Part shown: piece after piece, positions 1 through 8,146 of the stretch
Position numbering within the stretch: the first letter of the stretch is position 1
Layout of the letters: every line of letters begins with the position of its first letter
Source of the DNA: Christensenella sp. UBA7588
GTDB taxonomy: Bacteria > Bacillota > Clostridia > Christensenellales > CAG-917
Direction: 5' to 3'
Length of the DNA stretch: 39,577 nt
NCBI GenBank assembly: GCA_002478945.1
Contig: DLKM01000015.1
Coordinates: 21,742-61,318, forward strand
Notes under the pieces: model-generated
What the model saw: only the letters and a program-made list of their open reading frames with translations
What the model was told of the DNA's origin: nothing
The model's database searches: none
Made by a program: the position numbers and the translations under genes

Positions 1-77
1 CGATTTGCTCGCCGCCTTGCGACTCGTGTTACGTCTTTGAAGTTACACATTCAGCGAATAAGATTTACATATAATAA

Positions 78-968
78 ATGATGGACTTAAAAAAATACAT
101 AGCATCAGAAACGAATTGCAAACTTTATCTTGCAGAGGCAAAGCATTTATCGACGTTTAAGGGCGGTGGAAAAGCGTGGGTTTTTCAGCCCAAAAACACG
201 GAAAAATTGATTGAAATCGTGCGAGTTTTGAGCGCGGAAAAAATAGATTTCGGTATGCTCGGGAAAGGCTCGAATACGCTTATTTCCGACGGAATCTGCG
301 ATAGCGTTCTTATAAGTACGGCTATGCTTTGCGACATCGAAATCGAGGACGATTGCGTGCGTTGCGAGTGCGGAGCAAGCCTTGCAAGCATAATAAAAGA
401 GGGCAGAAAACATAGCCTCGGAGGACTGGAATTTTTGAGCGGAGTTCCTTGTTCAATCGGCGGTGCGGTGCGCATGAATGCAGGTGCTTTTTCTGCGCAA
501 ACGGCAGATTATATATACAAAATGCGCATATTAAACATTGATTGTGAAAACAACAATGAAATATCGATAAACGAGGTCTGCGCCGACGATTTGCGTTTCG
601 GATACAGAAAAGGCACGGACGGAATACTGCTTGACGTCGTGTTGAAACTCCGAGAGAAAAGCGAGGACGAATCGATAAAAGAGGCAAAGCGTTATATCTC
701 GTATAGGCGCAAGCGGCAGCCGTCGTTGCCGTCGTTGGGCAGCGTTTTCAAAAACGGAAAAATACCGAGCGGAAAACTTATAGACGAGTGCGGTCTTAAG
801 GGAAGAAAAATAGGCGGCGCGAAAGTGAGCGAAACGCACGCGAATTTTATCGTAAACGAGGGCGGAGCAAGCGCGAGCGATTATCTTGCTTTGGCGGCAG
901 AATGCAAAAGAGTCGTTTTCGAAAAAACGGGAGAAACTTTGAAAGAGGAATTTGTTTTTGTAAAATGA
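78..968 (+). CDS. murB: UDP-N-acetylenolpyruvoylglucosamine reductase (MurB)
   Basis: Cytoplasmic flavoenzyme that reduces UDP-GlcNAc-enolpyruvate to UDP-N-acetylmuramate with NADPH, the second committed step of peptidoglycan precursor synthesis. The 296-residue protein shows the FAD-binding signature LGKGSN (61-66), the long glycine-rich block from SGVP to MNAGAF (121-138), FGYRKG (174-179, Arg177 matching the substrate-binding Arg of the family), GSVFKN (221-226, Ser222 matching the proton-donor Ser) and HANFIVN (254-260). Glu290/Glu291 near the C-terminus are candidates for the catalytic Glu. The length and the lack of the extra Tyr loop point to a type II MurB. Two Met codons start the frame and there is no strong Shine-Dalgarno, so the exact start is uncertain by one codon. 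It opens the murB-PHP-whiA run typical of Clostridia. Confidence 0.96.
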   Translation: MMDLKKYIASETNCKLYLAEAKHLSTFKGGGKAWVFQPKNTEKLIEIVRVLSAEKIDFGMLGKGSNTLISDGICDSVLISTAMLCDIEIEDDCVRCECGASLASIIKEGRKHSLGGLEFLSGVPCSIGGAVRMNAGAFSAQTADYIYKMRILNIDCENNNEISINEVCADDLRFGYRKGTDGILLDVVLKLREKSEDESIKEAKRYISYRRKRQPSLPSLGSVFKNGKIPSGKLIDECGLKGRKIGGAKVSETHANFIVNEGGASASDYLALAAECKRVVFEKTGETLKEEFVFVK

Positions 969-1069
969 TTTTGAAAAATAACGCGGAGTTGTTGAAAAAT
1001 TTGATAATTTAATATAGAATGTTTTAGAGTATGTTTATACGCATATGCGTGCGGACATACGCGAGAGAT

Positions 1070-1849
1070 ATGAAAGTTTGTTGCGATTATCATCTTCATA
1101 CTTTTGCAAGCGACGGGCGATGCTCTATTCTTTCGCACGCAAAAAAAGCCGATTTGCTCGGACTTGAACAAATCGCAATAACCGACCACAGTTTTTCAAG
1201 CACGATTTTTCATCTTACCGAGCGCAAGTGGAAAACACAAAAGACGCAGATAAAAAATCTCGGTTGCAAAGCGAAAGTGTTGCACGGCGTGGAATCGAAC
1301 CTCGTCAATACGAGCGGAGATATAGACGTGCCTTGCGACGTCATAAGAGACGCAGACGTGCTTATAGTCGGCTTTCACAGATATATAGGCTTTTGCGGAG
1401 AGCATAGGGGCGGTTACGCTCGCAAGTGGCTGTTCGAGAACGGATTTTGTTCGAAAAAGACGAGGCAAAAACTTGTCGAAGTCAATACGAGAGCATATCT
1501 CGAGGCAATGGACAAATTTCCGATTGACGTGATTGCGCATCTCAATCATCGCGCGCTCGTAGACGTAAAGAGAGTGTGCGACAAGGCAAAAGAGAGTGGC
1601 GTGTATATCGAACTCAACGAGAAGCACCTCGACGCGATAGAAGAATACGCCGACGATTTGGTGCAAAGCGGAGTGAATTTTGTCCTCGGAAGCGACGCGC
1701 ACGACGCGAAGAAAACGGGAAAGTTTGAAAAGGCAACAGCGTTTATAAAGGCGCACGGCATACCGATTGAAAGAGTGTTCGGAATAGACGGACGGACGGC
1801 AACGTTCAAAGACAAGACTAAGTGGAGAGAAAACGAAAATGACATTTAA
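1070..1849 (+). CDS. PHP-domain metal-dependent phosphoesterase
   Basis: Predicted metal-dependent phosphohydrolase of the PHP superfamily (YcdX-like). The metal-ligand motifs are in order: DYHLHTFASDG at residues 6-16, ITDHS, GVES with its Glu, AHLNH, and LGSDAHD near the C-terminus. The start is placed at the ATG at 1070 (protein MKVCCDYHLHT), which has a GAGAG purine run just upstream; the frame is open back to 1031, but those extra residues precede the PHP motif and look non-coding. Its 3' end overlaps whiA by 11 nt, so the two are probably translationally coupled. A weak promoter-like pair (TTGTTG, 18 nt, TATAGA) lies at about 989-1018. PHP proteins next to murB/whiA are common in Clostridia; the physiological substrate is not known to me. 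Confidence 0.88.
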   Translation: MKVCCDYHLHTFASDGRCSILSHAKKADLLGLEQIAITDHSFSSTIFHLTERKWKTQKTQIKNLGCKAKVLHGVESNLVNTSGDIDVPCDVIRDADVLIVGFHRYIGFCGEHRGGYARKWLFENGFCSKKTRQKLVEVNTRAYLEAMDKFPIDVIAHLNHRALVDVKRVCDKAKESGVYIELNEKHLDAIEEYADDLVQSGVNFVLGSDAHDAKKTGKFEKATAFIKAHGIPIERVFGIDGRTATFKDKTKWRENENDI

Positions 1850-2801
1850 GGATAGCGCACACAATGAATTGCTCGGTGTATTGCCGCAATCGAGAGAGGA
1901 GATAACCGCTTTTTTGAGCGCACTTTCCAAAGCGTGCGGAAGCATAGAAATCGTCAAAAAAAGATTGAATCTTTGTTTGCAGTTGGACAGTTACGAAGAA
2001 GGCGTAAAAATGGTGGATTTGTTCAAGGAACTTTATCCCGCCGATTTCGAATTGTCTTTTGAAAAAGCCAAAAACGGCGTAAAACAAGGTGCGCAAGTGT
2101 GCGTGCTTCAAGTGCCGAGCGGATTCACGAAACAGGCGTTGCAAGATTTTGAATTGATGCAGATAAATTCCGACGAATTCGTCAACTTTATCGAAGGCGT
2201 TCCGCAAGACCTCGTTCGCACGGAAAAATGTAAAATCGCGTATTTCAAAGGCTTGTTTTTGGGGTGCGGCAGCGTATACGTTCCCTCGGGCGCGAATCAA
2301 ACGGAAAAGAGAGACGGCTATCACTTTGAATTGCAACTTGACGACGACCTCTTTGCCGCAGACGTTATGGAACTTTTGAGCGACCTTCGTATAAACACTC
2401 GTATGAGCGAAAGAGGCGAACACAGACTGCTTTACGTCAAGGATAAAGACGAAATAGTCAAGATTCTTGCCAAACTCGACCTTGTCGATTGCGTGCTGAA
2501 ACTTCAGTCGATTATCGACGAAAGGGAAACGGCAAACAGCCTCAATCGCGCGATAATTTGCGAGACGGCAAACCTCGACAAGACTTTTGCCGCCGCAAGC
2601 AAGCATTTGCTCGCTATCGGAGAACTGAAAAACAGAGACGAATTCGACACTCTCGCTCCGACACTCAAAGAAACGGCGGAAGCAAGGGCAGACCACCCCG
2701 AGGCGTCTTTGCAGGAACTTGCGGACATTCTCGGCGTTAGCAAAAGTTGCCTCAATCACAGATTGAGGAAAATAGTGGAACTATCGGGACTTGAGAATTA
2801 A
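1839..2801 (+). CDS. whiA: Sporulation/cell-division regulator WhiA
   Basis: WhiA is a DNA-binding protein with a degenerate LAGLIDADG homing-endonuclease fold followed by a C-terminal helix-turn-helix; it influences cell division and chromosome segregation in Gram-positive bacteria. The 320-residue frame has the usual length. The region around residues 135-165 (lineage AYFKGLFLGCGSV, then SGANQ and YHFELQ) matches the family's GAFLaGGSv...YHLEi pattern, and the C-terminal HTH reads LQELADILGVSKSCLNHRLR. GGAGAG precedes the ATG, inside the end of the PHP gene. In many Clostridia rapZ and yvcK come directly before whiA; here whiA overlaps the PHP gene instead, so those two genes have been lost or moved. 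Confidence 0.93.
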   Translation: MTFKDSAHNELLGVLPQSREEITAFLSALSKACGSIEIVKKRLNLCLQLDSYEEGVKMVDLFKELYPADFELSFEKAKNGVKQGAQVCVLQVPSGFTKQALQDFELMQINSDEFVNFIEGVPQDLVRTEKCKIAYFKGLFLGCGSVYVPSGANQTEKRDGYHFELQLDDDLFAADVMELLSDLRINTRMSERGEHRLLYVKDKDEIVKILAKLDLVDCVLKLQSIIDERETANSLNRAIICETANLDKTFAAASKHLLAIGELKNRDEFDTLAPTLKETAEARADHPEASLQELADILGVSKSCLNHRLRKIVELSGLEN

Positions 2802-3146
2802 TAATTTTCTTTGCGCCGAATGCTAAACACGCGTCACTTATCTCTACGAGATAACTTGACGCATATTTAGGCGCAAACGTCCTGCACAAAAGCAATCGGA
2901 GCATTGCTTTTGTGCGTAATGGTTCGCAACCTTGAGGCGGCTCGGCGGTTGCTCAGTCGAATAGTTGATGCTCACAACGACACTTCGTCGAGTTATAAAC
3001 TACGGCTCCGCCTGTCTACGAGTGACGTTAGGCGTGCATTGCACGCTAATGGAATAATCCAAAACTCGTTCAAAGCAATAAGCAATGTTGCGATAACAAC
3101 AATATCACTCTCGCTTTGCGAGAATAGCAATATAAAAGGAACACAA
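2802..3146 (+). other. Non-coding spacer before dnaE, rich in short hairpins
   Basis: This 345-nt gap holds no gene I can support. It contains a run of small perfect inverted repeats: arms TTATCTC/GAGATAA with a 3-nt loop (2838-2854), a 13-bp stem at 2884-2915 with a 6-nt loop, GGTT-CGC-AACC (2921-2931), GCGTGC-ATT-GCACGC (3032-3046) and TCTCGC-TTT-GCGAGA (3109-3123). The dnaE frame stays open back to 2904, but that stretch translates to low-quality sequence and is better read as leader. No T-tract follows the hairpins, so they are not ordinary terminators. A spacer made of 6-3-6 hairpins resembles the array near tRNA-Ala at 34.9-35.4 kb. Confidence 0.6.
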
Positions 3147-6100
3147 ATGACAGATTTCGTACATCTTCATCTACACACCGAATACAGTCTGTTGGACGGA
3201 GCGGTCAGGCTTTTGCAAGTCGCTCCCGACCCTTCCGACCCCAAAAAGACGATAAAAACGCACCCTCTTTGCGACGCGCTTAAAGCCAGAGGTATGGACG
3301 CCGTTGCGATAACCGACCACGGCAATATGTACGGCGTGCATACGTTCGTCTCCGTTCTTCGCGCAGACGGAATAAAGCCGATTATCGGAGAGGAGTTTTA
3401 CGTTGCGGACGATATGTACGCAAAGACTGCGGACGTGCTTAAACAACGCTACCATCTCATTTTGCTCGCAAAAAATATGACGGGATACAAAAACCTTATG
3501 AAACTCTCGTCAATGGCGTTTGTGGACGGCTTTTATATGAAACCGCGTATAGACCTCAAACATCTCAAAGAGCATAGCGAGGGGCTTATATGTCTTTCGG
3601 CGTGTCTTGCGGGACAAATCCCGAGACTTATACTTGCAGGCGAGTACGAAAAAGCAAAGGCACTTGCGATAGAAATGAGAGATATGTTTGCTCCCGGGGA
3701 TTTTTATATCGAACTTCAGGACCATCATCTCACAGAGGACAGAATCGTTATGAATCCGCTTTGCCAAATCGCAAAAGAGATAGGCGTCAAAGTGGTTGCG
3801 ACCAACGACGTTCACTACATCGAAAAAGAGGACGCCGATACGCAGGATACGATGATGTGTATCACGCTCGGTTGCAAAAAAAGCGAGATAAACAACGCGC
3901 GTTTCGAGACGGAGGAATTTTATCTCAAAACGGGCGACGAAATGGCGGAACTTTTCAGTTGGTGTCCCGAGGCTATCGCGTCTACCAGAGAGATTGCGGA
4001 CAAGGTTGACGGAGATTATTTTATAACCAAACACTCGTCGATAATCCCTAAATACACCAACGAGGAAATGGGAGACAGAGACGAGGCGCAATACCTTCGA
4101 GACCTTGCATACGAGGGCGTAAAAAGAAAATACGGATACATAGACGACACCATTCAAAAACGTTTGGAATACGAACTCGGCGTTATCCACAAGTGCGGCT
4201 TTGACGGTTACTTCCTCATAGTGTGGGACTACGTTCACGCGGCGCAACAAATGGGAATCCCCGTAGGCCCCGGCAGAGGCAGCGGTTGTGGTTCGATAGT
4301 TGCGTACGGCATAGGCATTACCGACATCGACCCTCTCAAATACAATCTGCTGTTTGAAAGATTTTTGAGCGAAGAAAGAGTTTCGATGCCCGACTTCGAC
4401 GTGGACTTCTGCTTTGTGCGCCGTCCCGAAATCATCGATTATTGCATCAAAAAATACGGCAAAGACAACGTGTCGCAGATTATCGCGTATTCCACGATGA
4501 GCGCAAAGGCGGTCGTCAAGGACGTCGCGAGAGTATTTGACGTGCCGTACGGCGAGTCCGCAAACTGGGTTAAAGAAATCCCTGCTATGGGCAAGCCGCT
4601 TCTTCCGCAAGTGCTGACCGAGGGCAGCGATTTTTACAGCGAAGATTTCAAAAAACTGTACGACAACAATCCCACCGCAAAGATGGTCATAGACGTTGCG
4701 ATGAAACTCGAAGGTATGCCGAGGCAGACCTCGATGCACGCCGCAGGCGTCGTTATCTGCGCCGACCCGATTGTGGAGCATTGCGCGCTTTCGAGAAACG
4801 GAGACGTCGTTACCACTCAATTCGACAAAGTTATCGTAGAGGAGTTGGGACTTCTCAAAATGGACTTTTTGGGGCTTAAAACGCTTACCGATATAGACGA
4901 GGCACTCAAACTTATAAAAGCGGACAAAGGCGTTGAACTCGACTTTCATAAACTCGGTTACGAGGACCCGAAAGTGTATGAACTGATAGCGTCGGGAGAC
5001 TGCGAGGCGGTGTTCCAACTTGAAAGCGGCGGTATGAAAAAGTTTATGGCGCAACTGCAACCCGACTGCCTCGAGGACGTCGTTGCAGGTATATCGATGT
5101 ATCGCCCCGGACCTATGCAGTTTATCGACCTGTTCTTGGAGGGCAAACGCAATCCCGACAAGGTGCAGTATGCGCATCCGCTTCTCAAAGATATACTCGA
5201 GAATACCTACGGTTGTATCGTCTATCAGGAGCAGGTTATGCAGATAGCGCAAAAAATCGCAGGATTCAGTTTCGGCGGAGCGGATATAATGAGACGTGCT
5301 ATCGCAAAGAAGAAATTGTCCGTTCTCGAACAACAGAGAGACATCTTCCTGCACGGCGGAAAACTTGACGGAGACAAGACGGGCAAATACGTCCCGGGTG
5401 CCGTGGCAAACGGCGTTAGCGAGGAGATTGCAAACCACTTGTTCGACCAGATTCTGAAATTCGCAAGTTACGCATTCAACAAGTCGCACGCGGCGGCGTA
5501 CACTTTCCTCACATATCAGACGGCATATCTCAAATGCTACTATCCGACGCACTTTATCGTGGCTGTGGTCAACAACCGTATCACGAACGCCGACGAAGTG
5601 AAGCACTATATGAACTACCTCAAGCGTATAGGCGTCAAGACGCTTTCGCCCGATATAAACCGTTCGCAAAAGAACTTCTCAATCGAGGGCGACAACGTGC
5701 GTTACGGACTTATGGGCATCAAAAACGTCGGCGAACAGGCTATGGAATACGTCCTTACGGAAAGAGCGCAAAACGGCGAGTTTAAGGATATACGAGACTT
5801 CCTCGACAGATGTGCGGGACAGGTCAACAAGCGTATGATAGAAAGCCTTATCAAGGGCGGAGCAATGGATTGCTTCGGCAAGACGAGAGCCACGCTTATG
5901 GCGTCGTACGAGCGCATTATGGACACCGTGCTTGCGGACAAAAAGAGCAAAATCTCGGGACAAATGTCGCTGTTCGACGAGCTTATCGAAGATACGGAGA
6001 TAAAGTATACCGAGACTCCCGAATACGCAAAAGCCGATATTCTCAAATACGAAAAAGAGGTCCTCGGTATGTATCTTTCGGGACATCCTCTCGACGATTA

Positions 6101-6722
6101 CAACGATGACAAGCACGAGTTTGACTTCGATACGGGACAACTTTTCGTGGAACAGGCGGACGAAAACGGCAACGTCGAAATGGCAGTTGACCAAAATCTT
6201 TCGGGAAAGAGCGTAAAATTCGGCTGTATAGTGTCCTCGTTCGAGAAAAAAGCCACGGCAAAACAGCAAAAATTCGCAGTCGGCAGAGTGGAGGACAGAA
6301 TGGGGTCTATCTCGTTCTCGATGTATCCGCGCGCATACGAAAAATACGGCGAATTGCTCGGCGCGGACGTTCCTCTCAAAGTGTACGGCAGAATCGATTT
6401 GAGAGACGAAAGCGAACCGAAAATCAGCATCGAAAAAGCAGAGATATGGCACAACGAAAAGGCGGAAAAGATTGCAAACACCGTTCAACCCGAAAAGAAC
6501 AAGGGCGTGCTTTACGTCTTGTTGCAAAATTCGATTGAAAAAGATATGGTCGTAGACGTGCTTGCGTTGCACCCGGGCGACACGCCTTGTCAGGCGCAAG
6601 TCAGACAAAACGGAACGTCGAGACTTATGCAGTTCTCTCAAAAGGTGGAAATCTGCGAAGATTTGCTTACGAGGCTTCAAGACGTGCTTGGTGCAAGCAG
6701 AGTGAAATACGTCGTGAAATAA
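3147..6722 (+). CDS. dnaE: DNA polymerase III subunit alpha (DnaE)
   Basis: Replicative C-family DNA polymerase, 1191 residues from this start. The ATG at 3147 follows AAAGGA by six bases and begins directly with the PHP domain (HLHLHTEYSLLDGA); the longer frame from 2904 has no such support. PHP ligands appear intact (HLH, ITDHG, EEF, YHL, DVHY), unlike the decayed PHP of E. coli DnaE. The polymerase active site has PDFDVDF (Asp418 and Asp420) and a third Asp in KMDFLGL (Asp573). Further family motifs are GPGRGSGCGS, SMHAAGVV, MYRPGPM, YQEQVMQI and FNKSHAAAYTFLTYQTAYLK, followed by HhH and OB-fold regions (GCIVSSFEKK... near residue 1030). The order whiA-dnaE-pfkA is typical of Clostridia, where PolC, encoded elsewhere, is normally the second polymerase. 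Confidence 0.97.
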   Translation: MTDFVHLHLHTEYSLLDGAVRLLQVAPDPSDPKKTIKTHPLCDALKARGMDAVAITDHGNMYGVHTFVSVLRADGIKPIIGEEFYVADDMYAKTADVLKQRYHLILLAKNMTGYKNLMKLSSMAFVDGFYMKPRIDLKHLKEHSEGLICLSACLAGQIPRLILAGEYEKAKALAIEMRDMFAPGDFYIELQDHHLTEDRIVMNPLCQIAKEIGVKVVATNDVHYIEKEDADTQDTMMCITLGCKKSEINNARFETEEFYLKTGDEMAELFSWCPEAIASTREIADKVDGDYFITKHSSIIPKYTNEEMGDRDEAQYLRDLAYEGVKRKYGYIDDTIQKRLEYELGVIHKCGFDGYFLIVWDYVHAAQQMGIPVGPGRGSGCGSIVAYGIGITDIDPLKYNLLFERFLSEERVSMPDFDVDFCFVRRPEIIDYCIKKYGKDNVSQIIAYSTMSAKAVVKDVARVFDVPYGESANWVKEIPAMGKPLLPQVLTEGSDFYSEDFKKLYDNNPTAKMVIDVAMKLEGMPRQTSMHAAGVVICADPIVEHCALSRNGDVVTTQFDKVIVEELGLLKMDFLGLKTLTDIDEALKLIKADKGVELDFHKLGYEDPKVYELIASGDCEAVFQLESGGMKKFMAQLQPDCLEDVVAGISMYRPGPMQFIDLFLEGKRNPDKVQYAHPLLKDILENTYGCIVYQEQVMQIAQKIAGFSFGGADIMRRAIAKKKLSVLEQQRDIFLHGGKLDGDKTGKYVPGAVANGVSEEIANHLFDQILKFASYAFNKSHAAAYTFLTYQTAYLKCYYPTHFIVAVVNNRITNADEVKHYMNYLKRIGVKTLSPDINRSQKNFSIEGDNVRYGLMGIKNVGEQAMEYVLTERAQNGEFKDIRDFLDRCAGQVNKRMIESLIKGGAMDCFGKTRATLMASYERIMDTVLADKKSKISGQMSLFDELIEDTEIKYTETPEYAKADILKYEKEVLGMYLSGHPLDDYNDDKHEFDFDTGQLFVEQADENGNVEMAVDQNLSGKSVKFGCIVSSFEKKATAKQQKFAVGRVEDRMGSISFSMYPRAYEKYGELLGADVPLKVYGRIDLRDESEPKISIEKAEIWHNEKAEKIANTVQPEKNKGVLYVLLQNSIEKDMVVDVLALHPGDTPCQAQVRQNGTSRLMQFSQKVEICEDLLTRLQDVLGASRVKYVVK

Positions 6723-7100
6723 TTGCGCCGAAAGAGTGTGTCGTAACTCCTCTAAATACAATAGCCCCCTCTTTCCGGACACGCCGGTATTTCTCCCTCC
6801 ACTCGTATAAGGGCAATTCTCTACAACGTTGTCCGTCGCTCGTGGGGGCGACACTCGGCACTCACATAGATAGGGATATTTCTCTCGTTATGCCACCGTC
6901 CTTTGTGTGACTGCTACGCAACAACACGTCACAGTCGGACGGTACAAAACGTCAAGTTCGGCGCTCACACGCTCGCCGCCGTTGCGGCTCGAAGCTCCGA
7001 ACAAGCACATTCCGTTAATAAGTGCGCTTTGAATAAGCGTGCGTTTGGATGGCTTTACCATCCATAATAAAAAACAAACTTTTATATAAGAGGTTATAAT
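6723..7100. other. Non-coding spacer between dnaE and pfkA
   Basis: A 378-nt gap with no supported gene. Short open frames cross it on both strands but lack ribosome binding sites and family motifs. Small inverted repeats include CCGG-ACACG-CCGG near 6777, GCCGC-CGTT-GCGGC near 6979, CGCTT-TGAAT-AAGCG near 7025, and GGATGG-CTTTA-CCATCC near 7048. The part from about 6745 to 6860 looks like the relic of a dispersed intergenic repeat; on the minus strand it can be read as an Arg-rich peptide. That impression was not checked. The last 30 nt are AT-rich and carry the pfkA ribosome binding site AGAGG. Confidence 0.5.
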
Positions 7101-8087
7101 ATGGCAAAAAACAATTCCGACATCAAAAAAGTTGCGGTGCTTACAAGCGGCGGCGACGCCAGCGGTATGAATGCTTGCGTGCGTGCTTGCGTGCGCTACG
7201 CTCTCAGCCAAGGATACGAAGTCTACGGAGTCAAGCACGGCTACAAAGGTCTTGTCAACGATGAAATTTTCAAAATGGAGTATTCTTCCGTGTCCAACTG
7301 CGTACACGCGGGCGGTACGATTTTGCGTTCCTCCAGATGCCCCGAGTTTAAGGACAACGAAGTGATGCTCAAAGCGGTGGACAATCTTCTTTCAAAGGGA
7401 ATAAACAATCTTATCGTTATCGGCGGAGACGGCTCGTTCAGAGGTATGGAAGCGATGCACGAAAACACGCCGCTCAACGTTATCGGTATTCCCGGCACCA
7501 TTGACAACGATATGGGATATACGGATTCGACGATAGGTTTCGACACGGCTTGCAACACGGTTGTGGACGCTATTCTCAAATTGCGCGATACGATTACGTC
7601 TCACGACAGAATTATGATTTTGGAAGTTATGGGCAGAGAATGCGGAAACATCGCTCTCAACAGCGCGGTTGCAGGCGGCGCGGAATACGTCATCGTACCC
7701 GAAGTGCCTACCGACGTCGACGAAGTGGCGCAAACCATCAAGCAAGGCTTTGACAAGGGCAAATCTTCCTCTATTATCGTGCTTGCCGAGGGCAAGACGG
7801 AACTTACCGACGAGCTTACCCAAAAGATAAGCGACGCTACGGGCAGACGAGTAAATCATATGGCTCTCAAATGGATGCAAAGAGGCGGCATTCCGACCGT
7901 TGAGGACAGAGTGCTTGCCGCAAAAATGGCGTGCAGAGCGGTGGAACTCGTCGAGTGCGGACAAAGCGGCAGAGTTATCGGTATCAAGGGCGGAGAAATC
8001 TTCGATACTACGGTTATCGAAGCACTTGCGTGCAAGAAAGGTTTTGACGAAAAACTTTACGAACTCGCTCAAATCATCAGCAGATAA
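7101..8087 (+). CDS. pfkA: ATP-dependent 6-phosphofructokinase
   Basis: Glycolytic enzyme phosphorylating fructose 6-phosphate to fructose 1,6-bisphosphate. The 328-residue protein follows the E. coli PfkA layout: LTSGGDASGMNA near the N-terminus, GGDGS (108-112; the Gly after GGD marks the ATP-type enzyme), PGTIDND (131-137; Gly instead of Lys, again ATP-type, with the catalytic Asp), MGRECG (177-182) and a QRGGIP block near residue 255. AGAGG lies upstream of the ATG. A second phosphofructokinase gene starts 59 nt downstream and probably shares its transcript. The position after dnaE is conserved in Clostridia, where pyk often follows; here pyk is replaced by the PPi-type paralogue. Confidence 0.95.
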   Translation: MAKNNSDIKKVAVLTSGGDASGMNACVRACVRYALSQGYEVYGVKHGYKGLVNDEIFKMEYSSVSNCVHAGGTILRSSRCPEFKDNEVMLKAVDNLLSKGINNLIVIGGDGSFRGMEAMHENTPLNVIGIPGTIDNDMGYTDSTIGFDTACNTVVDAILKLRDTITSHDRIMILEVMGRECGNIALNSAVAGGAEYVIVPEVPTDVDEVAQTIKQGFDKGKSSSIIVLAEGKTELTDELTQKISDATGRRVNHMALKWMQRGGIPTVEDRVLAAKMACRAVELVECGQSGRVIGIKGGEIFDTTVIEALACKKGFDEKLYELAQIISR

Positions 8088-8146
8088 AATAAAAACATAT
8101 ATAATATCCGCTCAATGCGGAATCGCATAAGCGAAAAGGAGACAAT

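Noticed and set aside
2904..3146. Longer N-terminus of DnaE
   Set aside because: The frame is open, but the PHP motif begins right after the Met at 3147, which has AAAGGA at proper spacing; the extra part covers hairpin-rich spacer and has low-quality composition.
6667..6861. Minus-strand 64-codon frame after dnaE
   Set aside because: Overlaps the dnaE end, Arg-rich, no ribosome binding site; probably repeat relic.
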